Below, in pieces: positions 1-5,449 of a DNA stretch of 7,182 nt (position 1 is its first letter; every line of letters begins with the position of its first letter). Under the pieces are notes generated by a model. That model saw only the letters and a program-made list of their open reading frames with translations, ran no database searches and was not told the origin of the DNA. The stretch is taken from the NCBI GenBank assembly GCA_041609995.1, contig JBFIPU010000117.1, forward strand, positions 1 through 7,182, in the 5' to 3' direction. A program made the translations under genes and the position numbers. This stretch comes from JABDOU01 sp041609995. Lineage in GTDB: Bacteria > Actinomycetota > Acidimicrobiia > Spongiisociales > SHLN01.

Positions 1-339
1 AATGGCGACGACGAGGACGTCTACATCTTCACCGGGACCTTCGGCGCCGACACCTCGGGCACGTTCCTGCTCCACTTCGACGGCGGCGACGTGGGCTTCG
101 ACGCCGACAGCGGCCACGACGTGAATGCGATTTCGTTCGGCGGCGGCGGAGGCATGTATTTCTCCACCGTTGGGACCTATGCAGCCGCCGGCGGGGCGGG
201 CGATGATGAAGACGTGAGCGTGTTCGCCGGCACGCTCGGCGACCCCACTGACGGCACGGCGTCGCTCATCCTCGACCTGTCGACACTCGGGATCTCGGTC
301 AGAGAGGATGTCAACGGGCTGCACGCCATCGGCGGCTGA
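1..339 (+). CDS. C-terminal part of an acidic glycine-rich repeat protein (5' end outside the window)
   Basis: The frame is open from base 1 and gives 112 visible residues before a TGA stop at 337-339; no start is assigned because the reading frame clearly enters from the left. The visible part holds two copies of a repeat of about 65 residues. The block GDDEDV-x2-F-x-GT beginning at residue 2 recurs at residue 67, and each block is followed by a hydrophobic strand-like stretch and a D-V-N-A/G-(I/LHAI) ending. A Gly-rich linker followed by a YFSTVGTY stretch (about residues 47-60) joins them. The composition is rich in Gly, Asp, Ser and Thr, almost free of Lys and Cys, and suggests an exported beta-strand repeat protein with acidic, possibly calcium-binding, loops; export and metal binding are inference. 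It ends right after the last repeat, with no sorting motif or C-terminal helix. I recognise the repeat style from large secreted bacterial proteins but cannot name a family or function. Confidence 0.8.
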   Translation, partial: NGDDEDVYIFTGTFGADTSGTFLLHFDGGDVGFDADSGHDVNAISFGGGGGMYFSTVGTYAAAGGAGDDEDVSVFAGTLGDPTDGTASLILDLSTLGISVREDVNGLHAIGG

Positions 340-398
340 TACCCCGCGGCCTCGCCTTCAAACCCGCATCGGTTCATCTCCCCGCACAGCTGGGCGAG

Positions 399-418
399 CG
401 TGACCGGACCCTGTCACG
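399..418. repeat. Inverted repeat in the 340-477 intergenic gap
   Basis: The arms CGTGAC (399-404) and GTCACG (413-418) are perfect inverted copies separated by 8 bases. This is the only clear structure in the 138-base gap between the repeat-protein stop and the DUF2461 gene. It could be a hairpin after the upstream gene or a protein-binding dyad upstream of the downstream gene. No T-run follows it, so a standard intrinsic terminator is not supported. A six-base arm can occur by chance. Confidence 0.35.
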
Positions 419-466
419 TCCCCCTTGCTCCCGTCCTGTGACTCTGGTACGAAAAGCGGGTCGAAC

Positions 467-475
467 AGAAGGAGA
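467..475 (+). promoter_or_regulatory. Ribosome binding site of the DUF2461 gene
   Basis: AGAAGGAGA ends two bases before ATG 478, and its AAGGAG core lies three bases before it. It fixes the start of the DUF2461 gene. It is the best Shine-Dalgarno in the window; several other genes here have none. Confidence 0.75.
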
Positions 476-477
476 CC

Positions 478-1152
478 ATGGCTTTCGACGGCTTCCCGCG
501 AGAGACGTTGACGTTCCTGCAAGAGCTGGGTGAGAACAACAATCGTGACTGGTTCCAGGAACATCGTCAGCAATACGAAGAGTATGTCGTGGAGCCGTCG
601 CGGGCGTTTGTGGGGGCGATGGGCATCCGCCTGGCCGACTTCGACCCGAACGTGCTGGCCGAGCCGAAAGTCAACGGCTCGATCCGACGGATCAACCGGG
701 ACACCCGTTTCTCAGCTGACAAGAGGCCCTACAAGGACCATCTGGAATTCTTCTTCCCCCATGGCAGCTTCAAAGGAAGGCCGCTCTATGGGTTGCGCTT
801 CGATGCCCGGACGCTGGGATTGGGGGCTGGGCAGTTCGGGTTCGACAACACGACCCTGGAACGGTGGCGCAGCCGCATCGACGATGCCGGTACCGGAGCT
901 GAGCTGGCCGCGACACTTCGCAAATTGGAAAAAGCCGGGTTTGTCGCCAGAGGACAACACTGGAAGCGGATACCGAAAGAGTTCGAGGCCGATCACCCCC
1001 GGGCCGAGCTCTTGAAGCACAACGGCTTGTTCGTGGGAACCGACATCACGACGCCGCCGGAACTCCACACCAAAGCGCTCCCGACCCTGGTCATGCGCCA
1101 CTTCCGAAAGTTCCGACCGGTGGTCGATTGGCTGGCGGAGTTGCACGCCTAG
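478..1152 (+). CDS. DUF2461 (TIGR02453-type) family protein
   Basis: This 224-residue protein has the length and hallmark motifs of the DUF2461 family. The N-terminal block pairs FL-x2-L with ENNNRDWF (19-26) and a following QYEEYVVEP (32-40). The central block is GSIRRINRDTRFS-x-DKRPYKDH (67-88), the family's most conserved stretch. A C-terminal DHPRAELLKHNGLF (172-185) completes the pattern. The family is widespread in bacteria but has no established biochemical function, so none is assigned. No signal peptide or membrane segment is visible, so it is probably cytoplasmic. The start is ATG with a strong Shine-Dalgarno just upstream. A weak promoter-like pair, TTGCTC (425-430) and TACGAA (448-453) with 17 bases between, could serve it but matches consensus poorly. 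The gene stands alone: the gene to its left is separated by 138 bases and everything to its right for more than a kilobase is on the other strand. Confidence 0.93.
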   Translation: MAFDGFPRETLTFLQELGENNNRDWFQEHRQQYEEYVVEPSRAFVGAMGIRLADFDPNVLAEPKVNGSIRRINRDTRFSADKRPYKDHLEFFFPHGSFKGRPLYGLRFDARTLGLGAGQFGFDNTTLERWRSRIDDAGTGAELAATLRKLEKAGFVARGQHWKRIPKEFEADHPRAELLKHNGLFVGTDITTPPELHTKALPTLVMRHFRKFRPVVDWLAELHA

Positions 1153-1167
1153 CCGGTCAGCGCATCC

Positions 1168-1383
1168 TCAGTGCATCACCTGCACCGGCGAATCCGAGCA
1201 CTGATACGGTGAGGAGGCGCGCAGGGCGGCGTAGTCGACCATCTGCTCGGTCGGACCGATGGCGTAGCCGGGGCCAAGGGCATCTCGCCATACACACCAG
1301 CCCGACCGGCCCGCTCGGCGGACCGCCGGCGACACCACCGCTGGGCCCGCCAGCAATGTCAGTTTTTCCCTTATGGATGCCAT
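1168..1383 (-). CDS. Possible small hypothetical protein (71 aa)
   Basis: A 71-codon frame starts at ATG 1383-1381 and ends with TGA at 1170-1168. I do not recognise the product. Three points favour a real gene: a GAGGA motif (1392-1388) lies four bases before the ATG; third positions are G/C in roughly 55 of 71 codons; and the stop falls 15 bases from the convergent DUF2461 stop, giving the tight packing seen elsewhere here. It lies 53 bases downstream of the DUF1353 gene on the same strand and could share its transcript. The protein has Cys30 and Cys62, a basic N-terminal third and a more acidic/polar second half, and no membrane segment. The first ten codons are AT-richer than the rest. 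The alternative is a chance open frame or the decayed remnant of a longer gene. Without it, 1153-1436 would be a 284-base gap holding nothing else I can support. Confidence 0.42.
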   Translation of the reverse strand: MASIREKLTLLAGPAVVSPAVRRAGRSGWCVWRDALGPGYAIGPTEQMVDYAALRASSPYQCSDSPVQVMH

Positions 1384-1436
1384 ATCGTCCTCAGAGCCCA
1401 GCGTACCAGTTTCCGGACAATGACCTAGAAGCAGGC

Positions 1437-2237
1437 CTAGAAGTACTTGTAGCGGTACGGCTCGTCACCCTGGGCGTCAAACGGGCTCATCAGCACCTCG
1501 AGTATGAGGTAGATCAGGTAGCCACCCGCCGCAAACACGGTGGGCGGGACGACCCAAGGGGCGGTGTAGGCGGCCAGAATCCCCGCCCCATACTGCTTTC
1601 CCCAAAGCACGGCGAACACGAACGGAGCTGCGGCCGCCAGCAAGATGAGGAGCCACTCCCCACCCGCCGCGTCGATGACATCCGCCGGCCACCCAGACCA
1701 GTCGGCCCCGAACAACGAAGCCACCGCGATTCCAAAAGCCGCCATGCCGGCGAGGGAGGCCAGCAGCCAGACGATGAGCAGCATCGAACGAATCCATCCG
1801 CTCTTGATCCGGGTCCGCATCGCGACTGCAGTCCACATCAGCCACCGCCGGATCACGCGAACACCCAGGTCTTTGAGCATGAACCGGAAATAGCGGTCGG
1901 CGAGCGGATCCGTCATCTCGGGCACGTGAGGATCGGAGGGAGTGGGAATCAGCCAGTCGTGGATCAGGGCGGCCGGCGTATGGACTCCATAGCGGCCCAC
2001 GAGCCACCGAAGGAAGGTGGGCACCGACACGAGATCGGTGATCGGCATGCGCTCGGGTGACACCATCCGGGCCATCTCGATCGACGAGTCCGGGATTCGG
2101 CCTTCCAACCCGGTCTCCTCACCGATGTAGCGAATCGTGGACGTGAAAAGGAAGTCGCGTCGGTTGATCTGGGAGAGGCCGATCCCGCCGTCCTCGTCGC
2201 CCTCGATGATGAAGCTGTGAATCCACGGAGCGTCCAT
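1437..2237 (-). CDS. DUF1353 domain protein with C-terminal transmembrane region
   Basis: From ATG 2237 the product has 266 residues. Residues about 25-145 match DUF1353: RDFLFTSTIRYIG near 28-38, TDLVSVP at 67-73, HTPAALIHDWL at 86-96, and ADRYFRFMLKDLGV at 113-126 followed by RRWLMWTAV. This HDW/ADR-F pattern is the signature of the family, known from phages and bacterial chromosomes and without an assigned function. The rest is hydrophobic, with likely membrane segments at about 151-177, 194-212 and 218-250, the last long enough for one or two passes. The tail is short and polar with four aromatic residues near the end. DUF1353 proteins are normally soluble, so the membrane half is unusual. 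I chose ATG 2237 because TAAGG lies eight bases upstream and a TATACA box lies 40 bases upstream. The same frame stays open to GTG 2327, which would add 30 residues but has no ribosome binding site. The hydrophilic part most likely faces the cytoplasm (inference). Confidence 0.85.
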   Translation of the reverse strand: MDAPWIHSFIIEGDEDGGIGLSQINRRDFLFTSTIRYIGEETGLEGRIPDSSIEMARMVSPERMPITDLVSVPTFLRWLVGRYGVHTPAALIHDWLIPTPSDPHVPEMTDPLADRYFRFMLKDLGVRVIRRWLMWTAVAMRTRIKSGWIRSMLLIVWLLASLAGMAAFGIAVASLFGADWSGWPADVIDAAGGEWLLILLAAAAPFVFAVLWGKQYGAGILAAYTAPWVVPPTVFAAGGYLIYLILEVLMSPFDAQGDEPYRYKYF

Positions 2238-2245
2238 GAGCTCGA

Positions 2246-2250
2246 CCTTA
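2246..2250 (-). promoter_or_regulatory. Shine-Dalgarno deciding the DUF1353 gene start
   Basis: On the minus strand this reads TAAGG, complementary to the 16S rRNA tail, eight bases before ATG 2237. It supports that start over the open GTG at 2327. Confidence 0.5.
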
Positions 2251-2277
2251 GCCACGATCCTGGTCGCCCCAACAGGC

Positions 2278-2283
2278 TGTATA
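2278..2283 (-). promoter_or_regulatory. Putative -10 box for the DUF1353 gene
   Basis: On the minus strand this reads TATACA, close to the TATAAT consensus. It would start transcription near 2271 and give a leader of about 33 bases containing the TAAGG site before ATG 2237. No good -35 box lies at 16 to 18 bases, so the call rests on the -10 box and its placement. Confidence 0.4.
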
Positions 2284-2334
2284 GGCTCGCGTTCCACATC
2301 ACGGACCCGTCCCGCCTCGTAGAACACCTCTGGC

Positions 2335-2340
2335 TAGAGT
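2335..2340 (+). promoter_or_regulatory. Putative -10 box for leaderless fhs transcription
   Basis: TAGAGT fits the TAnnnT -10 pattern and ends seven bases before ATG 2348, so transcription would begin at or next to the A of the start codon. There is no Shine-Dalgarno before this ATG, which agrees with a leaderless mRNA. No convincing -35 box is seen. The site lies in the 110-base divergent gap shared with the DUF1353 gene if that gene starts at 2237. Confidence 0.5.
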
Positions 2341-2347
2341 CGCCCGA

Positions 2348-4105
2348 ATGAGCGTTCCATCAGATCTCGAGATCGCGCAGGCCGCGACCATCCGTCCCAT
2401 CTCCGCCATCGCCGATTCCATCGGCCTGCAACCAGATGAGCTGATTCCGTATGGTGACACCAAAGCCAAGGTTCACCTCGATGCGCTCAAACGGATCGGC
2501 TCGAACCCGATGGGCAAGTACGTCGATGTGACCGCCATCACGCCGACTCCGCTCGGCGAGGGCAAGACCACGACCACTGTCGGCCTCGTGCAGGGGCTGG
2601 GCGTGATCGGGAGGAACCCCATTGCATGCATCCGTCAGCCTTCGATGGGCCCCACGTTCGGCATCAAAGGCGGAGCAGCCGGCGGCGGCTACAGCCAGGT
2701 GGTGCCGATGGAGGAGTTCAACCTCCACCTCACCGGCGACATCCACGCCATCTCGGTCGCCCACAACCTGGTGGCTGCCGCCATCGACGCCAGGTGGTAC
2801 CACGAAACCCGCTTGAGCGACGAGAAGCTGGACGAGCTCGGCCTCGAACGGCTCGGGATCGATTTCAACACTATCGCCTGGCGACGAGTGGTAGATGTCA
2901 ACGACCGCGCCCTGCGCAACACCATCGTCGGCCTCGGCGGGCCCCTCGACGGACGCCCTCGCGAGACCGGGTTCGACATCACCGTTGCCTCCGAACTCAT
3001 GGCCATCCTCGCCCTCGTGGACGGCCAGGACTATGCGTCGGCGCTTCGCAACCTGCGAGAGAGGGTGGGCCGGGTGGTCATCGGTACCTCGAAAGGTGGC
3101 AACTCCATCACACTCGAGGACCTGGGGGTCGCCGGCGCGGTGGCGGTGCTCATGAAAGACACGCTCCACCCCACCATGATGCAGACACTGGAGGGCCAAC
3201 CCGCCTTCATCCACGCCGGCCCGTTCGCCAACATCGCGCAAGGTAACAGCTCGATTCTGGCCGATCGCCTGGCCCTGCACCTCGGCGAATACGTGGTGAC
3301 CGAGTCGGGCTTCGGCGCCGACATGGGCATGGAGAAGTTTTTCAACATCAAGTGCCGAACGTCGGATCTCAAGCCCGATGCGGTCGTGCTGGTGGCGACG
3401 GTGCGGGCCTTGAAGACCCACGGGGGCGGACCCCGGGTGGTACCGGGCCGCCCGCTCGCCAAGGAGTACACCGAGGAGAACCTGTCATTGCTGCGGGCCG
3501 GCATGTCGAATCTGATCGCACACATCCAAAACGCCCGCAAATTCGGCGTCCCGGTGGTCGTGGCCGTCAACAGCTTCCATACCGACACCCAAGCAGAGAT
3601 CGACCTCGTGGTCGAATACGCCAAGGAGGCAGGGGCGCTCGACGCGGTCGTTTCCAACCACTGGGCCGAGGGAGGCCAGGGAGCCACCGCACTGGCCGAA
3701 GCCGTGGTGGCCGCCTGCGAGGAGCCGAGCAGCTTCAGTTTCCTCTACAAGCTCGACCAGCCGATCAAGTCCAAGATCGAGACGATCGCCAAAGAGATCT
3801 ACGGGGCCGACGGTGTCAGCTACGAACCGCTGGCCGAGCGCCAGATCGCCGACTTCGAGGCAGCCGGTTTCGGCTACCTCCCCATCTGCATGGCCAAGAC
3901 CCACCTCTCCATGAGCCACGATCCGTCCCTCAAGGGCGCCCCCAGCGGGTTCACGGTACCGGTGCGGGAGGTGCGGGCCTCGGTAGGAGCCGGGTTCATC
4001 TATCCACTTTTAGGGACCATGCGCACCATGCCCGGGCTGGGGACCAAACCGGCGTACTTGAACGTGGACATCAAGGAGGACGGCAGCATCGTCGGGCTTT
4101 TCTAG
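2348..4105 (+). CDS. fhs: Formate--tetrahydrofolate ligase
   Basis: This enzyme joins formate to tetrahydrofolate using ATP and yields 10-formyl-THF for purine synthesis, fMet formation and other one-carbon uses in the cytoplasm. The 585-residue length is slightly above the usual 550-580. The P-loop TPLGEGKTT is at 67-75. The first family signature, GIKGGAAGGGY, is at 105-115 and the second, VATVRALKTHGG, at 349-360. Arg96 in IRQPSMGP corresponds to the formyl-phosphate-binding Arg of the Moorella enzyme, and Phe410 (NSFHTDT) and Trp439 (NHWAEGG) to the residues that stack on the folate ring. The C-terminus (AGFIYPLLGTMRTMPGLG) is also typical, so the gene looks intact and functional. It is transcribed alone, with no folD, metF or glycine-cleavage gene in view, which suggests general folate metabolism; an acetogenic Wood-Ljungdahl role is not indicated. 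Its stop overlaps the stop of the convergent gene in one CTAG. Confidence 0.98.
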   Translation: MSVPSDLEIAQAATIRPISAIADSIGLQPDELIPYGDTKAKVHLDALKRIGSNPMGKYVDVTAITPTPLGEGKTTTTVGLVQGLGVIGRNPIACIRQPSMGPTFGIKGGAAGGGYSQVVPMEEFNLHLTGDIHAISVAHNLVAAAIDARWYHETRLSDEKLDELGLERLGIDFNTIAWRRVVDVNDRALRNTIVGLGGPLDGRPRETGFDITVASELMAILALVDGQDYASALRNLRERVGRVVIGTSKGGNSITLEDLGVAGAVAVLMKDTLHPTMMQTLEGQPAFIHAGPFANIAQGNSSILADRLALHLGEYVVTESGFGADMGMEKFFNIKCRTSDLKPDAVVLVATVRALKTHGGGPRVVPGRPLAKEYTEENLSLLRAGMSNLIAHIQNARKFGVPVVVAVNSFHTDTQAEIDLVVEYAKEAGALDAVVSNHWAEGGQGATALAEAVVAACEEPSSFSFLYKLDQPIKSKIETIAKEIYGADGVSYEPLAERQIADFEAAGFGYLPICMAKTHLSMSHDPSLKGAPSGFTVPVREVRASVGAGFIYPLLGTMRTMPGLGTKPAYLNVDIKEDGSIVGLF

Positions 4106-4446
4106 CCGGACCCGCCGCTGCTCCCCGCTCCCAGCCATCGGTCGTAGTCGGCCCGGTCGCTTGCTCGCATCTCGTCGGTGGCCTCACCAGGCGGGACTCT
4201 CATCTGGCGTGGAAATTCGGCCCAGGCCACCACATCACGCCAATCCACCCGAGCAGCCGCCAGGTAGGTCTCCAATTGCGCAAGGGATCCGGCAGCCAGC
4301 TTGACGGCCGCCAGCTTGGAGCGCCCATCGACATCGACTGCTGCTTCGAGCAGGGCGAGAGCTTCCGATTCATCGCCGTCGGCAAAGGTGTCCCCGATCT
4401 TGCGGTGGACCAACTTCGGGTCAGTCCCGCTTGGTGATGAAACCAT
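4102..4446 (-). CDS. Conserved hypothetical protein (114 aa) coupled to the hydrolase gene
   Basis: The 114-residue product has no signal peptide or membrane segment. The core, about residues 18-85, looks helical and contains ALALLEAAVDVDGRSKLAAVK, then a SLAQLETYLAAARVDWRDVVAWAEFP stretch read here as two parts (54-67 and 68-79). The RDV-x-AWAE-(Y/F)-P motif at about 70-79 resembles a small bacterial family of unknown function that I recall with the form DYRDVLAWAEYP; this match is from memory. The C-terminal 14 residues are low-complexity Gly/Ser. ATG 4446 overlaps the end of the upstream hydrolase gene by 26 bases and has no Shine-Dalgarno, so translation is probably coupled to the hydrolase. 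A later TTG at 4413 is possible but has no better site. The overlap makes joint expression likely, but gives no firm functional clue. Confidence 0.78.
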   Translation of the reverse strand: MVSSPSGTDPKLVHRKIGDTFADGDESEALALLEAAVDVDGRSKLAAVKLAAGSLAQLETYLAAARVDWRDVVAWAEFPRQMRVPPGEATDEMRASDRADYDRWLGAGSSGGSG

Positions 4447-5413
4447 CGAAGCGCTGCCAGAAATCGAAGAGGATCTCGTCGGTCTCCATCAGGATCTCGT
4501 GCATGGCGGTAGGGAACCGGGCGAGCGTGATGGCGTAGTTGCGGTTGGCCAGCTCGACCTGAGCCTCGGAGGAGACGATCAGGTCATTGCCGGCGCTGGC
4601 GAGGAGGGTGGGCGTCACCAGCCGGGCGAGACGATCGCGCCGGGCGACCAGCTGCATGCTCTGCGCAGCCTCGAAGAGCCACCGCCAGGTCACGCCATGA
4701 GTGACGAGACGGGGCTCCTCGAACCAGTACGCCAGCGACCGTTGCCAACGGCCTGTGTCCGAGGTCACGAGGTTGATGGGATCATCCGGGTTGAAGTCGT
4801 CCGATTCCGGGGCATACTCGTTCTCCTTGCCGATGAGAACCATCAACCGGGCGAGCTGGGTCGCAACCGGCAGCGGAATGTTGGCCTTGAAGCCGACCAT
4901 CGGCGCACTGAGAACCGCCTTCTCGAACCGATAGGGCCGCTCCTCGAGAATGCGAATGGCCAGGTGTCCGCCCATCGAATGGCCCAAGACATAATGCGGC
5001 TCGGGCCGTTCCTTCACCAGCCGGGTGTAGATGAGATCGGAATCCTCGACGTAGTGCGAGAAGTCTTCTACGTACCCTCGCTGGTGGTTGGTGGAAGATG
5101 GATCGAGGACGCGATCTGAAAGCCCCTGGCCCCGCCAGTCGAATGTGACGACGCCGAAGCCACGATTGATCAGCTCCTCGATGACCTCGTGGTACTTCTC
5201 GATGAACTCCGTGTAGCCGTGCAGAAGGAGAAATGTGCCGACCGACTCGTGGGGCGAGTCGAATGTGGCGGCACGCAGCCGGTATCCGTCCGGCGTATCG
5301 AGGATCACGACCTCGCCCCGGTCGAGGATTTCGTCTCCTCCAATTCGCACCAGGTGAGCGAGAGCCCCGCTCCCGGCGTCTGCCGCGGTGGCGGCCACGG
5401 GGTTGTCAGTCAT
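4421..5413 (-). CDS. Alpha/beta hydrolase, lysophospholipase / monoacylglycerol lipase-like
   Basis: This 330-residue protein is a serine hydrolase of the PldB-like (COG2267) group, expected to cleave an ester of a monoacylglycerol, lysophospholipid or similar lipid; the true substrate is unknown. The oxyanion-hole HG is at 65-66 (LLLHGYTEF). FDWRGQGLSD (91-100) is the typical second strand-loop. The nucleophile is Ser146 in GHSMGG, the likely acid is Asp277 in SAGNDLIV, and the likely base is His305 in AMHEILME, so the triad is complete. A cap region lies at about 170-260. There is no signal peptide, and the first 30 residues are an Ala/Gly-rich polar extension, so a cytoplasmic or peripheral membrane site is likely. 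ATG 5413 has no Shine-Dalgarno, but a TAAAGT box lies eight bases upstream, in keeping with a leaderless or near-leaderless start. It heads a two-gene unit with the overlapping 114-residue protein. A role as esterase or haloperoxidase-like hydrolase cannot be excluded by motif alone. Confidence 0.93.
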   Translation of the reverse strand: MTDNPVAATAADAGSGALAHLVRIGGDEILDRGEVVILDTPDGYRLRAATFDSPHESVGTFLLLHGYTEFIEKYHEVIEELINRGFGVVTFDWRGQGLSDRVLDPSSTNHQRGYVEDFSHYVEDSDLIYTRLVKERPEPHYVLGHSMGGHLAIRILEERPYRFEKAVLSAPMVGFKANIPLPVATQLARLMVLIGKENEYAPESDDFNPDDPINLVTSDTGRWQRSLAYWFEEPRLVTHGVTWRWLFEAAQSMQLVARRDRLARLVTPTLLASAGNDLIVSSEAQVELANRNYAITLARFPTAMHEILMETDEILFDFWQRFDGFITKRD

Positions 5414-5421
5414 GAGGACAC

Positions 5422-5427
5422 ACTTTA
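5422..5427 (-). promoter_or_regulatory. Putative -10 box for the hydrolase gene
   Basis: On the minus strand this reads TAAAGT, matching TAnnnT and ending eight bases before ATG 5413. The implied leader is one or two bases at most, in line with the missing Shine-Dalgarno. No good -35 box is found at 17 bases. It overlaps the spacer of the opposing promoter, so the two are likely to compete. Confidence 0.4.
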
Positions 5428-5428
5428 T

Positions 5429-5436
5429 GCGATCGC
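5429..5436. repeat. Palindrome in the divergent promoter region
   Basis: GCGATCGC is a perfect 8-base palindrome lying between the two opposing -10 boxes. Around it, ACACT (5420-5424) and AGTGT (5439-5443) form a second inverted pair, but their centre is one base off the palindrome's. It could be a regulator site acting on both genes, though GCGATCGC is also a common motif in GC-rich genomes. Confidence 0.35.
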
Positions 5437-5449
5437 GTAGTGTCAGACT

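Larger units (their letters stand above)
5415..5443 (+). promoter_or_regulatory. Promoter of the ABC ATPase gene, leaderless type
   Basis: AGGACA (5415-5420) as -35 and TAGTGT (5438-5443) as -10 are separated by the ideal 17 bases. The -10 box ends six bases before ATG 5450, so transcription should start at the A of the start codon. No Shine-Dalgarno precedes the ATG. Spacing and position agree, which makes this the best promoter prediction in the window. Confidence 0.6.

Noticed and set aside
1171..1185. Hairpin GTGCA-5 bases-TGCAC near the DUF2461 stop as a terminator
   Set aside because: Only five base pairs, no T-run on either strand, and it lies inside the possible small gene.
1424..1443. 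Direct repeat of CCTAGAAG
   Set aside because: Two eight-base copies at a 12-base distance around the DUF1353 stop; too short and isolated to indicate an element.
1128..2060. A 310-codon open frame on the plus strand
   Set aside because: It lies antisense to the DUF1353 gene and overlaps the DUF2461 end. Its product is rich in Arg, Pro, His and Ser with no recognisable motif, as expected for a shadow frame in GC-rich DNA.
1437..2237. Prophage remnant, because DUF1353 is common in phages
   Set aside because: No other phage gene, integrase or attachment repeat is visible and the neighbours are ordinary chromosomal genes.
2360..3421. A 353-codon open frame on the minus strand
   Set aside because: It is antisense to fhs, whose motifs are unmistakable. 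The product is His/Arg/Gly-rich with no motif.
3352..4437. A 361-codon plus-strand frame crossing the end of fhs
   Set aside because: It is out of frame with fhs and antisense to the 114-residue gene. Its Arg/Gly/Pro-rich composition indicates a shadow.
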